A stretch of 64,000 bases of DNA, taken from Bellilinea sp040754815 (lineage in GTDB: Bacteria; Chloroflexota; Anaerolineae; Anaerolineales; Anaerolineaceae). The stretch spans positions 1 to 64,000 of the forward strand of contig JBFMBX010000007.1 of assembly GCA_040754815.1 (NCBI GenBank), written 5' to 3'. The notes under the pieces are model-generated. The model worked only from the letters and a program-made list of their open reading frames with translations. It was not told the origin of the DNA and made no database searches. This document shows positions 7,786-16,208 of this stretch, one piece after another. Each line of letters opens with the position of its first letter. Position 1 is the first letter of the stretch. The position numbers and the translations under genes were made by a program.

Positions 7786-9265
7786 AGTTCCTCACCAATT
7801 GATCTAACAGGTTATAGGCTTTATCCCAATCCTGAGAAGCCACCGGCAAATACATCTCGGGGGAGAACGACGACCGAATGACGGCCCTTCCTTCAGTCAC
7901 ACCCTTGAGATGTCCCAACCCAACCGCTTGCATGACGGCGTTTCCGATTGAGGTGGCCTCACTGGGTCCGGCAACCACACGGCAGCCCGTGGCATCGGCT
8001 GTAAACTGATTGAGCAGTCGATTCTTAGTGCCGCCCCCAACGATATAAATAGTCTCCAATTCCTTCCCAATCACACGTTCTAACCGTTCGATAACCCAGC
8101 GATACTTGAGAGCAATACTCTCTAAAATCACCCGAATAACCTCACCGTGATCTTGAGGTGGCGTTTGACCTGTTCGAACGCAATAGTCCACAATTCGTTT
8201 GGGCATATCGCCGGGATAGAGAAACTCCGGGAAATCAGGATCAACAACCGCCACAAAGGGACGGGCCCGGCTTGCCAGCCTGCTCATCTCCTCGTAATCG
8301 AATGCCAAACCTTGCGATATCCAGGTGCGTCGGCATTCCTGAATAAGCCACAACCCCATTACATTCCTGGACAACCGCCATGTGTTTTCAACTCCCCCCT
8401 CATTGGTGAAGTTATAATTCAGCGCTTCATCATTGACCACGGGGTGATCAATTTCCACACCCACAATGGACCATGTCCCCGAACTGATCCAGCCGAATCC
8501 AGATTCAGGCGCCGGAACAGCCGCCACAGCCGAACCGGTATCATGAGTAGCAGGTAAAACCACCTTCATATTAGGACATCCGGTCTCCTCGCTGACGGTT
8601 TGAAGCATATCGCCCAAAACCGTGCCCGGGGAAAACACCGGCTGAAAGATATGGGTTGGTATTCTCAATCGTTCAAGAAGAGGTGTCGCCCAGCTTTTCT
8701 TCCGGGTATCATAACATTGAGTTGTCGTTGCATTGGTAAATTCGTTTGCAATAACACCGCTCAGCCAGTAATGAAATAAATCTGGAATCATAAGAAAAGT
8801 TTGAGAAATTTCCAACCAGGGTGAGTCCTGGCAAACCATGGCAAATAATTGATAAAGTGAATTAATTGGCATAAACTGTATGCCGGTTTGGGCAAAAATT
8901 TCTTCGCGGGACACCCGTTGCAATGCAGCCTCAAGCATGCCCGCGGTGCGTGTATCGCGATAATGATAGGGGTTGCCAATTAAGTTTCCCTGCCGATCTA
9001 ATAACGCAAAGTCCACCCCCCACGTATCCACTCCAATACTATCTATTTGAACACCGCGTTTTCCAGCCAGTGCTATGCCTGTTTTTATCTCATTCCATAA
9101 ATGTAAGACATCCCAGTGAAGTCCTCCGGGTAAGCGAGCGGGAGCGTTGCCAAAGCGATAAATTTCTTCTACGGCCAGGCGACCATTGTCTAAAGTGGTC
9201 AGCATGACCCTTCCACTCTCCGCTCCTAAATCAACGGCAAGATAGCGATTACCCTCAGCGGTCAT
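7778..9265 (-). CDS. rhaB: Rhamnulokinase (FGGY family)
   Basis: A 495-aa FGGY carbohydrate kinase that phosphorylates L-rhamnulose to rhamnulose-1-P with ATP. The N-terminal nucleotide-binding block is AVDLGAESGRVML; the substrate region has SIGVDTWGVDFALLD and NPYHYRDTRT; the C-terminal ATPase half has LPATHDTGSAVAAVPAP and TIYIVGGGTKNRLLNQFTAD. These match rhamnulokinases rather than xylulokinases or glycerol kinases, and the context (mutarotase upstream, RhaD and RhaA downstream) agrees. It starts 14 nt after rhaM. Confidence 0.95.
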   Translation of the reverse strand: MTAEGNRYLAVDLGAESGRVMLTTLDNGRLAVEEIYRFGNAPARLPGGLHWDVLHLWNEIKTGIALAGKRGVQIDSIGVDTWGVDFALLDRQGNLIGNPYHYRDTRTAGMLEAALQRVSREEIFAQTGIQFMPINSLYQLFAMVCQDSPWLEISQTFLMIPDLFHYWLSGVIANEFTNATTTQCYDTRKKSWATPLLERLRIPTHIFQPVFSPGTVLGDMLQTVSEETGCPNMKVVLPATHDTGSAVAAVPAPESGFGWISSGTWSIVGVEIDHPVVNDEALNYNFTNEGGVENTWRLSRNVMGLWLIQECRRTWISQGLAFDYEEMSRLASRARPFVAVVDPDFPEFLYPGDMPKRIVDYCVRTGQTPPQDHGEVIRVILESIALKYRWVIERLERVIGKELETIYIVGGGTKNRLLNQFTADATGCRVVAGPSEATSIGNAVMQAVGLGHLKGVTEGRAVIRSSFSPEMYLPVASQDWDKAYNLLDQLVRNYA

Positions 9266-9279
9266 TCTCGAACCTCAAC

Positions 9280-9603
9280 TTAATCCAGATGGAAAATCTC
9301 GGTCAATTCCTCAAACATTTCATCCGGTCGGGCGTTATCTCTCGATTCAAAATAAGGCGCCATAAATTGCTGCCAGCGCGTATTGACTTCGCGAACTGCC
9401 ATTTTAGCCTGGGCAGTTGCCAGGCTTTCCTCCGTCTCAAAATAGCCGAAAAGAAGACCGTCTTCTCGAATGAACAAGGAGTAATTATGCCATCCCGACT
9501 CACGTAGGGCTTCTAACATTTCGGGCCACACATGTTTATGGTGCTCGATATATTCATCCATCTTTTCTTTTTTAACTTTGAGCACAAAAGCAACGCGTTT
9601 CAT
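9280..9603 (-). CDS. rhaM: L-rhamnose mutarotase
   Basis: A 107-aa protein of the RhaM (YiiL/RhaU) family, which interconverts alpha and beta anomers of L-rhamnose and speeds flux into the isomerase. The sequence has the family pattern: VLKVKKEKMDEYIEHHKHVWPEML at the N-terminus (read in two parts: VLKVKKEKMDEY and HHKHVWPEML), NYSLFIREDGLLFGYFE in the middle, and a C-terminus ending FHLD. A GGAGG ribosome-binding site lies about 8-12 nt upstream, just after a strong hairpin separating it from the binding-protein gene. E. coli RhaM is 104 aa. Confidence 0.94.
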   Translation of the reverse strand: MKRVAFVLKVKKEKMDEYIEHHKHVWPEMLEALRESGWHNYSLFIREDGLLFGYFETEESLATAQAKMAVREVNTRWQQFMAPYFESRDNARPDEMFEELTEIFHLD

Positions 9604-9621
9604 AATTTGTTCCCTCCAGAA

Positions 9622-9653
9622 GGGGGTATCATCCCTTTCGGGATGATACCCCC
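9622..9653 (-). promoter_or_regulatory. Perfect 14-bp intercistronic hairpin
   Basis: Perfectly paired 14-nt arms (9622-9635 and 9640-9653) close a 4-nt loop in the gap between the sugar-binding-protein stop and the rhaM ribosome-binding site. There is no T-run, so it is unlikely to be a classic terminator. Its position suggests an mRNA-stabilising or processing element that keeps the binding-protein message more abundant than the downstream catabolic genes. Confidence 0.7.
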
Positions 9654-9668
9654 TGGGAAATTCACAAA

Positions 9669-10757
9669 CTAGAAGTCGAACTGATCAATGTTATTGGCGT
9701 CGAACACGGTGGGTGGGCCGAGCAAAACCGAGCCGTCATCCAGCACGGTATATTCACCCAGTTTGCCGGCAGTAAACTTCTCACCGGGCTTACCCTGAAT
9801 CGTGCCTGTGGCCAGGGCATCCAGAGCATAAATAGCGAGGTAGCCAAGGTCGGCAGGATTCCAGAGCGCGAATTTGGGAGCAGCCCCGCTTTTAACATAT
9901 TCCCGCATTTGATTGGGGGTGCCCAAACCCGTAACGAACACCTTGCCAATCAACCCCTGATCCTGGACAGCCCGCGCGGAAGCGGCGATACCCACAGTGG
10001 TTGGGGCAATGATGACCTTAAGATCAGGATAGGTTTTGAAGAGTCCCAAAGCTTCGTTGTAACTCTTCTCATCCTGATCATCACCGTAAACCACGGTTAC
10101 CAGTTCCAGCTTGGCATATTCGGGCTTCTTGAGTTCTTCCTTCATCAGAGCAATCCAGGTGTTCTGATTGGGAGCAGTCGAAGTCGCGCTAAGAATGGCA
10201 ATCTTGCCGCCGTCGGGACCGGCCAGTTCGGCAGCCATTTGAATCTGGACGGCAGCAATACCCGCTGCATCAGCCTGATTGATGTGAAGGATCCGTCCCT
10301 CAGGAGCAATGGCCGAATCCCAGGACACCACCGGAATACCTGCATCAATGGCGGCTTTACCGGTTGGCGCCAGAGCATCAGCATCATTCGCTGAAATGGC
10401 CAGACCACTCACCTTTTGAGCGATCAGGGAATTGATCAGCGTAATTTGTTCAGTGGCATCTGCGACCGATGAGCCCTGATACAGTACGGTCACGCCCAAT
10501 TCCTTAGCGGCTTCCTGGGCACCCTTATTTGCGGTATCAAAGTAAGGATTGCCCAGATTCTTAGGCACCAGCACATAAGTGCGTGCTGCTTCAGCCTCGG
10601 ATTGAGTGGCTTCTGCTGGCGGTTGAGTGGCTTCTGCTGGCGGTTGGGTCGCAGCAGGCGGTTGGGTGGGTGCCGGCGTAGCCGTTGGAGCACAGGCTCC
10701 CAAGAGCATCGCGATGATAGTCAGCAATAGGGTAAAAACTAGCAGATTTCGCTTCAT
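9669..10757 (-). CDS. Rhamnose-type ABC transporter substrate-binding lipoprotein
   Basis: A 362-aa periplasmic-binding-protein-like I lipoprotein (RhaS of the Rhizobium-type rhamnose importer). The signal peptide ends in the lipobox LLGAC (Cys about 22) and is followed by a low-complexity linker rich in Pro, Ala, Thr and Gln containing a repeated Q-P-P-A-E-A-T unit. The mature domain starts near residue 58 (TYVLVPKNLGNPYFD) and contains GLAISANDADAL, PVVSWDSA and FVTGLGTPNQMREYVKSG, typical of ribose/rhamnose-binding proteins. An AGGAGG site precedes the ATG. A 143-nt gap separates it from the permease upstream in the transcript. Binding of rhamnose is inferred from the operon. Confidence 0.9.
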   Translation of the reverse strand: MKRNLLVFTLLLTIIAMLLGACAPTATPAPTQPPAATQPPAEATQPPAEATQSEAEAARTYVLVPKNLGNPYFDTANKGAQEAAKELGVTVLYQGSSVADATEQITLINSLIAQKVSGLAISANDADALAPTGKAAIDAGIPVVSWDSAIAPEGRILHINQADAAGIAAVQIQMAAELAGPDGGKIAILSATSTAPNQNTWIALMKEELKKPEYAKLELVTVVYGDDQDEKSYNEALGLFKTYPDLKVIIAPTTVGIAASARAVQDQGLIGKVFVTGLGTPNQMREYVKSGAAPKFALWNPADLGYLAIYALDALATGTIQGKPGEKFTAGKLGEYTVLDDGSVLLGPPTVFDANNIDQFDF

Positions 10758-10900
10758 GTTGCTTTCCTCCTTTTAGATTCGAATTAGAAATGGTGGACAA
10801 AAGAACCTGGTGAACAGCGCAGTCAATCAGCGATTAACCACCTCCTTTCAATGACTTTTCCATACAGCCAACAGGCAAACCCTGCAATTTTCACAATAAG

Positions 10901-12025
10901 TTACCCTCCCAACAGGATAGGGGCGCGTGACCAGAAGAAGAAAGCGAAAAAGAGAACAAAAGCCAGGATTATTCCCGCAGCATAAACAAAGGTTTTTCGG
11001 GAGAATGCAGACTTTCGCCCGATTTGTCCTGAAAGCCGAGGCAGTAAAATGGAGAAAATTAGGAGCAAACCGATGGCAATCCCCTGAACCTGTCCCTGGA
11101 TATTTAGTAATCCCATTCCAAATTTCATCAAGCCGATCAAGATCAGGGAGAGCGCAGCACCGACCATTGTGCCAATGCCGCCGTTGATATCCACACCGCC
11201 CAAAACCACGGTGGTGATCACCGAAAGTTCCATACCCGTGGCAATGTCAGGCCGGGTGCTGCCAAATCGGGCCGCCATAATCAGGGCAGCCAGTGCAGAC
11301 ATGAAACCCGAAAGGGTAAAAATAATCATTTTGATATTGTCCACTGGAATGCCTGAATATCTGGCGGATTTCTCGTTGTTTCCAATGGCATAGAGATAGC
11401 GGCCAAAAGTCGTTTTATGCAACACTAAACCAAAAATTATTGCCAGAAAAGCAAACAAGGCAACCGAAAAAGGAATAAGTGTACCGGGTAATTTCCCCTG
11501 CCCTAAATAAGTGAAAGATGCAGGGTAGCCACGTGCCGCCTGGTCACCCAAAAGCACATACGCCATTCCTCTGAAGAACGCATAGGTCCCAAGCGTAACC
11601 ACCAGTGAAGGCAACTTGAGTTTAGCCACCAGTGCGCCATTAAGTAATCCTCCCAGCGTACCAAGGACGAGGGCAGCGAGAGCAGCAATCCATATATTCA
11701 CTCCATTATTGAATAACCACCCCATGAAAGAAGCGCACATCCCCAAATTAGAAGCCACCGACAGGTCAATATTCCCGGTAATAATGATATAGGTCATGGA
11801 CAACATCATCAGACCCATTTCCATGAAGTCGGAAGAGGTGCGCGAAAGATTTTGGGCATTCAAAAAAAAGGGTGATAATCTGGCATTCAGGAGGGTGACC
11901 ACCAGAATCAGGGCAATCAACATCCACTCCCAACGCTGGAACGTTCTCCAAATGGAACGGAGTGGAGGCTTATCACTAAGCGTAGATGGTGCAGGTACTT
12001 GTTGAGAAGAGTCTAACGATTCCAT
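10901..12025 (-). CDS. Rhamnose-type ABC transporter permease (second)
   Basis: A 374-aa inner-membrane permease of the ribose/xylose/rhamnose class (BPD_transp_2), with about 9-10 hydrophobic helices. Characteristic segments are MMLSMTYIIITGNIDLSVAS near residue 74, LVVTLGTYAFFRGMAYVLLG, AIGNNEKSARYSGI, and VLGGVDINGGIGTMVGAALS. The N-terminal 30 residues are polar and probably cytoplasmic. It overlaps the other permease by 13 bp. The pair corresponds to RhaP/RhaQ of Rhizobium; which is which cannot be decided here. Confidence 0.9.
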   Translation of the reverse strand: MESLDSSQQVPAPSTLSDKPPLRSIWRTFQRWEWMLIALILVVTLLNARLSPFFLNAQNLSRTSSDFMEMGLMMLSMTYIIITGNIDLSVASNLGMCASFMGWLFNNGVNIWIAALAALVLGTLGGLLNGALVAKLKLPSLVVTLGTYAFFRGMAYVLLGDQAARGYPASFTYLGQGKLPGTLIPFSVALFAFLAIIFGLVLHKTTFGRYLYAIGNNEKSARYSGIPVDNIKMIIFTLSGFMSALAALIMAARFGSTRPDIATGMELSVITTVVLGGVDINGGIGTMVGAALSLILIGLMKFGMGLLNIQGQVQGIAIGLLLIFSILLPRLSGQIGRKSAFSRKTFVYAAGIILAFVLFFAFFFWSRAPILLGG

Positions 12026-13041
12026 TGACGTACGCTCCTCTGCATCTCCCGTGAGATCAGGTTATCCACAACTACAGCAAGCAAAATAAGCAAACCCTGA
12101 ATTGCTAACTGCCAGAAGGGTGAGATTCGAATCATGGTTAATGCGTTTTGAATAATTCCCAACAGTAAAGCCCCTAATAGCACACCCGGCACTGTTCCCA
12201 CCCCGCCGCTGATACTCACACCTCCCACCACCGATGCGGCTACGGTTTGAAGTTCAAAACCCAAAGCGGTGTTCGTTTGAGCGGATTCAAAGCGCGAAGC
12301 CCATAAAACGCCTGCCAATCCACACGCAATCCCGCTCAGCAGATAAACGGCGAAGATGATATGCTTCTTGGGAATTCCGACAAACTGGGCGGCATCAGGA
12401 TTAGAACCGATAGCATAAATATTCCTGCCTAAACGAGTATGGTTTAGGAGAAAGTAGACCAATACTGCTACCCCAAAGGCAATATATACAAGGTGAGGCA
12501 CACCTAAAATCGTCCCTTTGGCTAATAGCTTGAAGCTTTTTGACATTTCAAAAGCGTTAATCCACGTTCCACCGCTGTAAAGAAAAATCATTCCACGATA
12601 GATGCTTAAGGTACCTAATGTGGCAATAATGGGTGGTACCTCTCCGTAAGCAATGATCAAGCCGTTGAATAACCCCAGCACGCTCCCCACCGCCATTCCC
12701 AGCAATATTGCCGCAAGCGGAGAAAATTCAGGATACTGTTTGATGATGAACGAAACCATCATGGCGGTTAGCCCGATCATCGAGCCGACAGACAAATCAA
12801 TGCTCTTGGTTAGAATCACCATCGTCTGAGCCAGTGCAACAATGATCAGGATTGAGATATTCAGTAAGATATCTCTAAAATTGCTCAGGGTTAAAAAACT
12901 GGGGCTGCGCAGGCTTACAGCCAGCACTAACAGCAAGATGACCAGGATAATCCCTGTTTCCCGAATCCTTGCAATAACCAGAAGCGGGTTGGATGATAAG
13001 CGTTGTTGCAAATCCATTGTGTCTGCTCTTTTCGCGGTCAC
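12013..13041 (-). CDS. Rhamnose-type ABC transporter permease (first)
   Basis: A 342-aa membrane permease, paralogous to the one downstream. Motifs are LAQTMVILTKSIDLSVGS near residue 78, PPIIATLGTLSIYRGMIFLY, AIGSNPDAAQFVGIP and VVGGVSISGGVGTVPGVLLG. About 8-10 transmembrane segments are apparent. It overlaps the ATPase gene by 4 bp and the second permease by 13 bp, so the two permeases and the ATPase are translationally coupled and probably assemble as a heterodimeric channel with a two-domain ATPase. Confidence 0.9.
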   Translation of the reverse strand: MTAKRADTMDLQQRLSSNPLLVIARIRETGIILVILLLVLAVSLRSPSFLTLSNFRDILLNISILIIVALAQTMVILTKSIDLSVGSMIGLTAMMVSFIIKQYPEFSPLAAILLGMAVGSVLGLFNGLIIAYGEVPPIIATLGTLSIYRGMIFLYSGGTWINAFEMSKSFKLLAKGTILGVPHLVYIAFGVAVLVYFLLNHTRLGRNIYAIGSNPDAAQFVGIPKKHIIFAVYLLSGIACGLAGVLWASRFESAQTNTALGFELQTVAASVVGGVSISGGVGTVPGVLLGALLLGIIQNALTMIRISPFWQLAIQGLLILLAVVVDNLISREMQRSVRQWNR

Positions 13042-14546
13042 CTTGTCACTTCCTCTTCAAGAGATTGAGTAGCATAGTGTAAGATTTTCTCCTGGGTTGC
13101 TTCTTCGCGACCAAGTTGTGCGGTAATGCGACCTTCGCGCATAACAATAATACGGTCACTCATTCCCAGAATCTCGGGAAGTTCAGAAGAAATCATCAAG
13201 ATAGCCATGCCCTCCCCCGCCAGACGGCTCATCAATTCGTGCACGGCGGCCTTCGTGCCCACATCTATGCCACGTGTGGGTTCATCCAGGATCAAAATCC
13301 GCGGCCGCGTGGCTAACCACTTTGCGAGGACAATTTTTTGCTGATTTCCCCCCGAAAGTTCTCGCGCGCGCTGCCACAAGCTGTGGGCACGCACTTCCAT
13401 TTGCCTTGCCATGGAGAGGGCAAAATTAATTTCAGCCCGCTGGTCTAACCACCCAAAATGTGAGAATCTTCCCACAAGAGGAAGGGTGATGTTCGATATC
13501 AGGTTCATTGGCGTGACAAGCCCATGCGTCTGGCGATCCTCAGGCACATAGGCCAGGCCCAGAGCGATAGCCTGACGAGGCGATGTAATTCTGACCTCTT
13601 TTCCATCGATAAAAATCCTTCCCGATGCAGGAGGATCAATTCCGAAAATTGCCCGTGCCACTTCGGTTCGCCCTGCTCCTACCAAACCAGCCAGTCCCAA
13701 TATCTCCCCCTTACGGAGTTCAAAACTGATATCTTTGAAAACACCATCTCGAGTTAACCCTTCCACTTTCAGGACAACATTGCCCGGCTGCACTTCCTGC
13801 TTCGGGAACATGCTCGAGACTTTACGTCCCACCATGAGTCGAATCAGTTCCTCACGGGTCACATCTTTAACAGGTTTGGTGTCAACAAAATAGCCATCTC
13901 TAAGGACAGTAACTCGATCGGCAATTTCAAATAGTTCTTCAAGGCGATGAGAGATAAAAACAACGGCAGTTCCTTCATCGCGAAGCCGTCGCACCAGGCA
14001 AAACAGCTCGGCCACTTCATTCAGCGTCAGCGATGATGTTGGCTCGTCCATGATCAGGATGCGGGCATTGATGGAAAAAGCACGTGCAATTTCAACCATT
14101 TGTTGTTCGGCGATACTCAGATCACGTGCCTTGCGTTTAAGGTTGAGTTGCATACCCAACGAGGTCAATAGAGATTCGGCTTCACGATAAATCCGATGCC
14201 AATCCACGCGCCCCCCTGCTTTAAGCGGGTGGCGTCCCACAAAAATATTTTCTGCAACATCCAAATCGGGAAACAGGCTGGGTTCTTGATAAATTGCCGC
14301 AATTCCCGCCAATTGTGATTCCCGTGCGTTGCTGAAACGAACCTCACGCCCATCCAAAATAATAGCCCCCTCATCAGGCTGATAAACACCGGTCATAATT
14401 TTGATCAGCGTGGATTTGCCAGCGCCGTTTTCCCCCAATAGGGCGTGGACCTCTCCTGGGCGCAGGTTAAATGATACCTTGTGCAGAACTTCAACCCCCG
14501 CAAACCGTTTGGTAATCTCTCTTAGTTCAAACAAATACTCTCCCAT
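13038..14546 (-). CDS. Rhamnose-type ABC transporter ATP-binding protein (two ABC domains)
   Basis: A 502-aa sugar-import ATPase of the RbsA/XylG/RhaT class with two fused ABC domains. Domain 1 has Walker A GENGAGKST near residue 38, signature LSIAEQQMVEIARAF, and Walker B ILIMDEPTSSL. Domain 2 has a degenerate Walker A (GLVGAGRTE), signature LSGGNQQKIVLAKWL, and ILILDEPTRGIDVGTK. A degenerate second Walker A is normal for the family. It energises uptake through the two permeases encoded next. It begins 83 nt after the regulator gene. Confidence 0.93.
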   Translation of the reverse strand: MGEYLFELREITKRFAGVEVLHKVSFNLRPGEVHALLGENGAGKSTLIKIMTGVYQPDEGAIILDGREVRFSNARESQLAGIAAIYQEPSLFPDLDVAENIFVGRHPLKAGGRVDWHRIYREAESLLTSLGMQLNLKRKARDLSIAEQQMVEIARAFSINARILIMDEPTSSLTLNEVAELFCLVRRLRDEGTAVVFISHRLEELFEIADRVTVLRDGYFVDTKPVKDVTREELIRLMVGRKVSSMFPKQEVQPGNVVLKVEGLTRDGVFKDISFELRKGEILGLAGLVGAGRTEVARAIFGIDPPASGRIFIDGKEVRITSPRQAIALGLAYVPEDRQTHGLVTPMNLISNITLPLVGRFSHFGWLDQRAEINFALSMARQMEVRAHSLWQRARELSGGNQQKIVLAKWLATRPRILILDEPTRGIDVGTKAAVHELMSRLAGEGMAILMISSELPEILGMSDRIIVMREGRITAQLGREEATQEKILHYATQSLEEEVTR

Positions 14547-14629
14547 AGATCAGGCCTGTCTTTCGTAGAGTTTATTGTTTTACACCAGAACGATAAATCA
14601 ATGAGAATGAATATATGGGGAAGCCAGGA

Positions 14630-15400
14630 TCAAGAACACACCACTAATTTGATAACAGCCTGCTCAATCCTCTCAGCCCATTCGGGTGCAATCCCTGAAT
14701 CGGTGAACAGATAAGCAATTTGGTCAGGGCGGGCAAAAGAAGTCAGATCTTCCTTGCCAATTTTGCTGGAATCAACTAATGCAATGATTTCCTGCGCAGC
14801 CTGGATAGCCTTTCGTTTCAATTGCGCTTCTTCGATATGCACTTCGGTCATTCCACGTTCCAGGCTGAAGCCGCTGCATGATACAAATGCTTTTTGAACC
14901 CGTAATTCCCTGATAATTTGCTCACTGAGCAGGCCGGTTACTGATGAAGCATTACTATCTACAATCCCCCCTATCAGGATGACCGTGTTAGAAGGATTTT
15001 TTGCCAACATTTGGGCAACTTCAATACCGTTGGTTACAACCCGCAGGCGTTCACGGTTAAGAATTTCACGAGCCAGATAGTAAACCGTACTGCTTGCATC
15101 TAACAGGATTGAATCGCCATTCATGACCAATTCCGCCGCCTGGCGCGCTATGGCCGCCTTGGCGGAAGCATTCCTCTCGTGGCGCCTCCAAAAAGATGTG
15201 TTCAGCGATAGATGTTCTTCTGTATTGACGACCGCTCCGCCTCGCACTCGCTTGATCCGCCCTTCCTGGGCAAGTATGTTAAGATCATTGCGTACCGTAC
15301 CCTCCGATACACCCAGCGATTTAGACAACTCGATGACTTTGATACCGGGGTTCGAGCGGAGAATATCAACAATCAGTTGTCGCCTGTGATGAGAAGTCAA
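14630..15400 (-). CDS. DeoR-family transcriptional regulator, probable rhamnose repressor
   Basis: A 256-aa DeoR-type regulator. The N-terminal helix-turn-helix is VIELSKSLGVSEGTVRNDL (residues about 20-38), followed by the wing EGRIKRVRGGAV. The C-terminal DeoRC sensor domain has DSILLDASSTVYYLA, VVTNGIEVAQML and ALVDSSKIGKED; such domains bind phosphosugars. The start is TTG at 15400 with GAGG eight bases upstream; no ATG fits. It is the first gene of the long rhamnose operon and lies directly behind two direct repeats flanking the promoter, so autoregulation and control of the operon is the likely role. Rhizobial rhamnose loci use a DeoR-type RhaR in the same arrangement. Confidence 0.88.
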   Translation of the reverse strand: MTSHHRRQLIVDILRSNPGIKVIELSKSLGVSEGTVRNDLNILAQEGRIKRVRGGAVVNTEEHLSLNTSFWRRHERNASAKAAIARQAAELVMNGDSILLDASSTVYYLAREILNRERLRVVTNGIEVAQMLAKNPSNTVILIGGIVDSNASSVTGLLSEQIIRELRVQKAFVSCSGFSLERGMTEVHIEEAQLKRKAIQAAQEIIALVDSSKIGKEDLTSFARPDQIAYLFTDSGIAPEWAERIEQAVIKLVVCS

Positions 15401-15421
15401 GGGGAAGGCCTCAAAATATTA

Positions 15422-15439
15422 TTGAAATCTAACGATATT
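15422..15439. promoter_or_regulatory. Operator repeat 1 for the DeoR-type regulator
   Basis: TTGAAATCTAACGATATT (plus strand). It matches the second copy at 17 of 18 positions (C versus T at position 8). It overlaps the -10 box and predicted start site of the minus-strand promoter, a position suited to repression. Confidence 0.7.
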
Positions 15440-15464
15440 TTAAGTATTTTTGTGAATATGTCAA
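15437..15464 (-). promoter_or_regulatory. Promoter of the rhamnose operon
   Basis: On the minus strand a perfect -35 box TTGACA (15464-15459) and -10 box TAAAAT (15442-15437) are spaced by 16 bp. The predicted start near 15430 gives a leader of about 30 nt carrying the GAGG site for the TTG-started regulator. Operator repeats sit on its -10/+1 region and upstream of the -35. Confidence 0.75.
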
Positions 15465-15484
15465 TATAATTTTGATGTTATTTG

Positions 15485-15502
15485 TTGAAATTTAACGATA
15501 TT
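15485..15502. promoter_or_regulatory. Operator repeat 2 for the DeoR-type regulator
   Basis: TTGAAATTTAACGATATT (plus strand), in direct orientation with repeat 1 and starting exactly 63 bp away, six turns of B-DNA at 10.5 bp per turn. It lies about 20 bp upstream of the -35 box. Two in-phase sites around a promoter suggest cooperative binding or a small repression loop. Confidence 0.7.
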
Positions 15503-16208
15503 AATATTCTAAGGAGCATTTTCATCAAGTTTCGACATTTTTCTATACATCCCCATCTACTGGCTCCCGACATTCACGGTACCGCTTTACACCTAGATGC
15601 AGCCGGTAATTTTTTTTACAGGTTCCCCATGCCGCACCGCAGGCAAAAAGCTGTTTGATTAATCTTTCCCCGTCTTAAGTTGCACAATCAATCATTTTCC
15701 CCTTCCAAAACCCGAAGAGATCTCCCCCGCCGTTTTTCCTGAGAGAAATCAGGCAAAACCTCTAACTGAGGCGAGAACTCCCTAAGGATTTCCCATCCCG
15801 GAAGGTTGCCCGTTGCGGTCTATCCTTGGGTGAAAACCTCAAAACCATCCTGCTGAAGGCCTGAATAAGGCAATGCTGGATGCCTGATGATCGCTGGTGT
15901 CCTCGGGAGCAGACGGAAACCCTCCGCTGAAGGCTTACACTCGTCCCAGCGAATAAAATCCAGCCTTTCCAATCCACTAAGTGTAATGATCTGCTCAACG
16001 CGGCGGTGCTGGTCGGAAGAGAGGAGCCAGAACATGCCGCCTCATGCGGCAGTTCGAGACAGTCCGTAAACCTGCCTGCGGTATTGAGATCACCTCTACC
16101 TGGAAGCGGCGTACGGTCAGAAGCAGGGAGCATGCCCGTACCGAACGATTTACCAAAATCCCCTAGCAGCCGCAGCACCTTTCAACCTGCGTGGCAAATC
16201 TCTCACGC
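15503..16208. other. 706-bp stretch without a supported gene
   Basis: No recognisable gene is seen. On the minus strand a 138-codon frame (15762-16178) runs through part of it, but the peptide resembles no family I know, has no convincing ribosome-binding site, and an overlapping frame is equally open, so it may be a decayed gene or noise. A short stem TACCG/CGGTA near 15579-15607 followed by eight T on the plus strand could be a weak terminator. Base composition changes from AT-rich near the operators to mixed beyond about 15760. Confidence 0.5.

Noticed and set aside
9660..10757. Frames opposite and beside the binding-protein gene in the PA/TQ-rich linker
   Set aside because: Low-complexity shadows of the lipoprotein linker.
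12061..12069. Perfect DnaA box TTATCCACA
   Set aside because: A single copy inside the coding region of a sugar permease, far from any origin-like context; expected by chance.
15762..16178. 138-codon minus-strand frame
   Set aside because: No recognisable domain, no ribosome-binding site, and a competing open frame in the same region; not reported as a gene.
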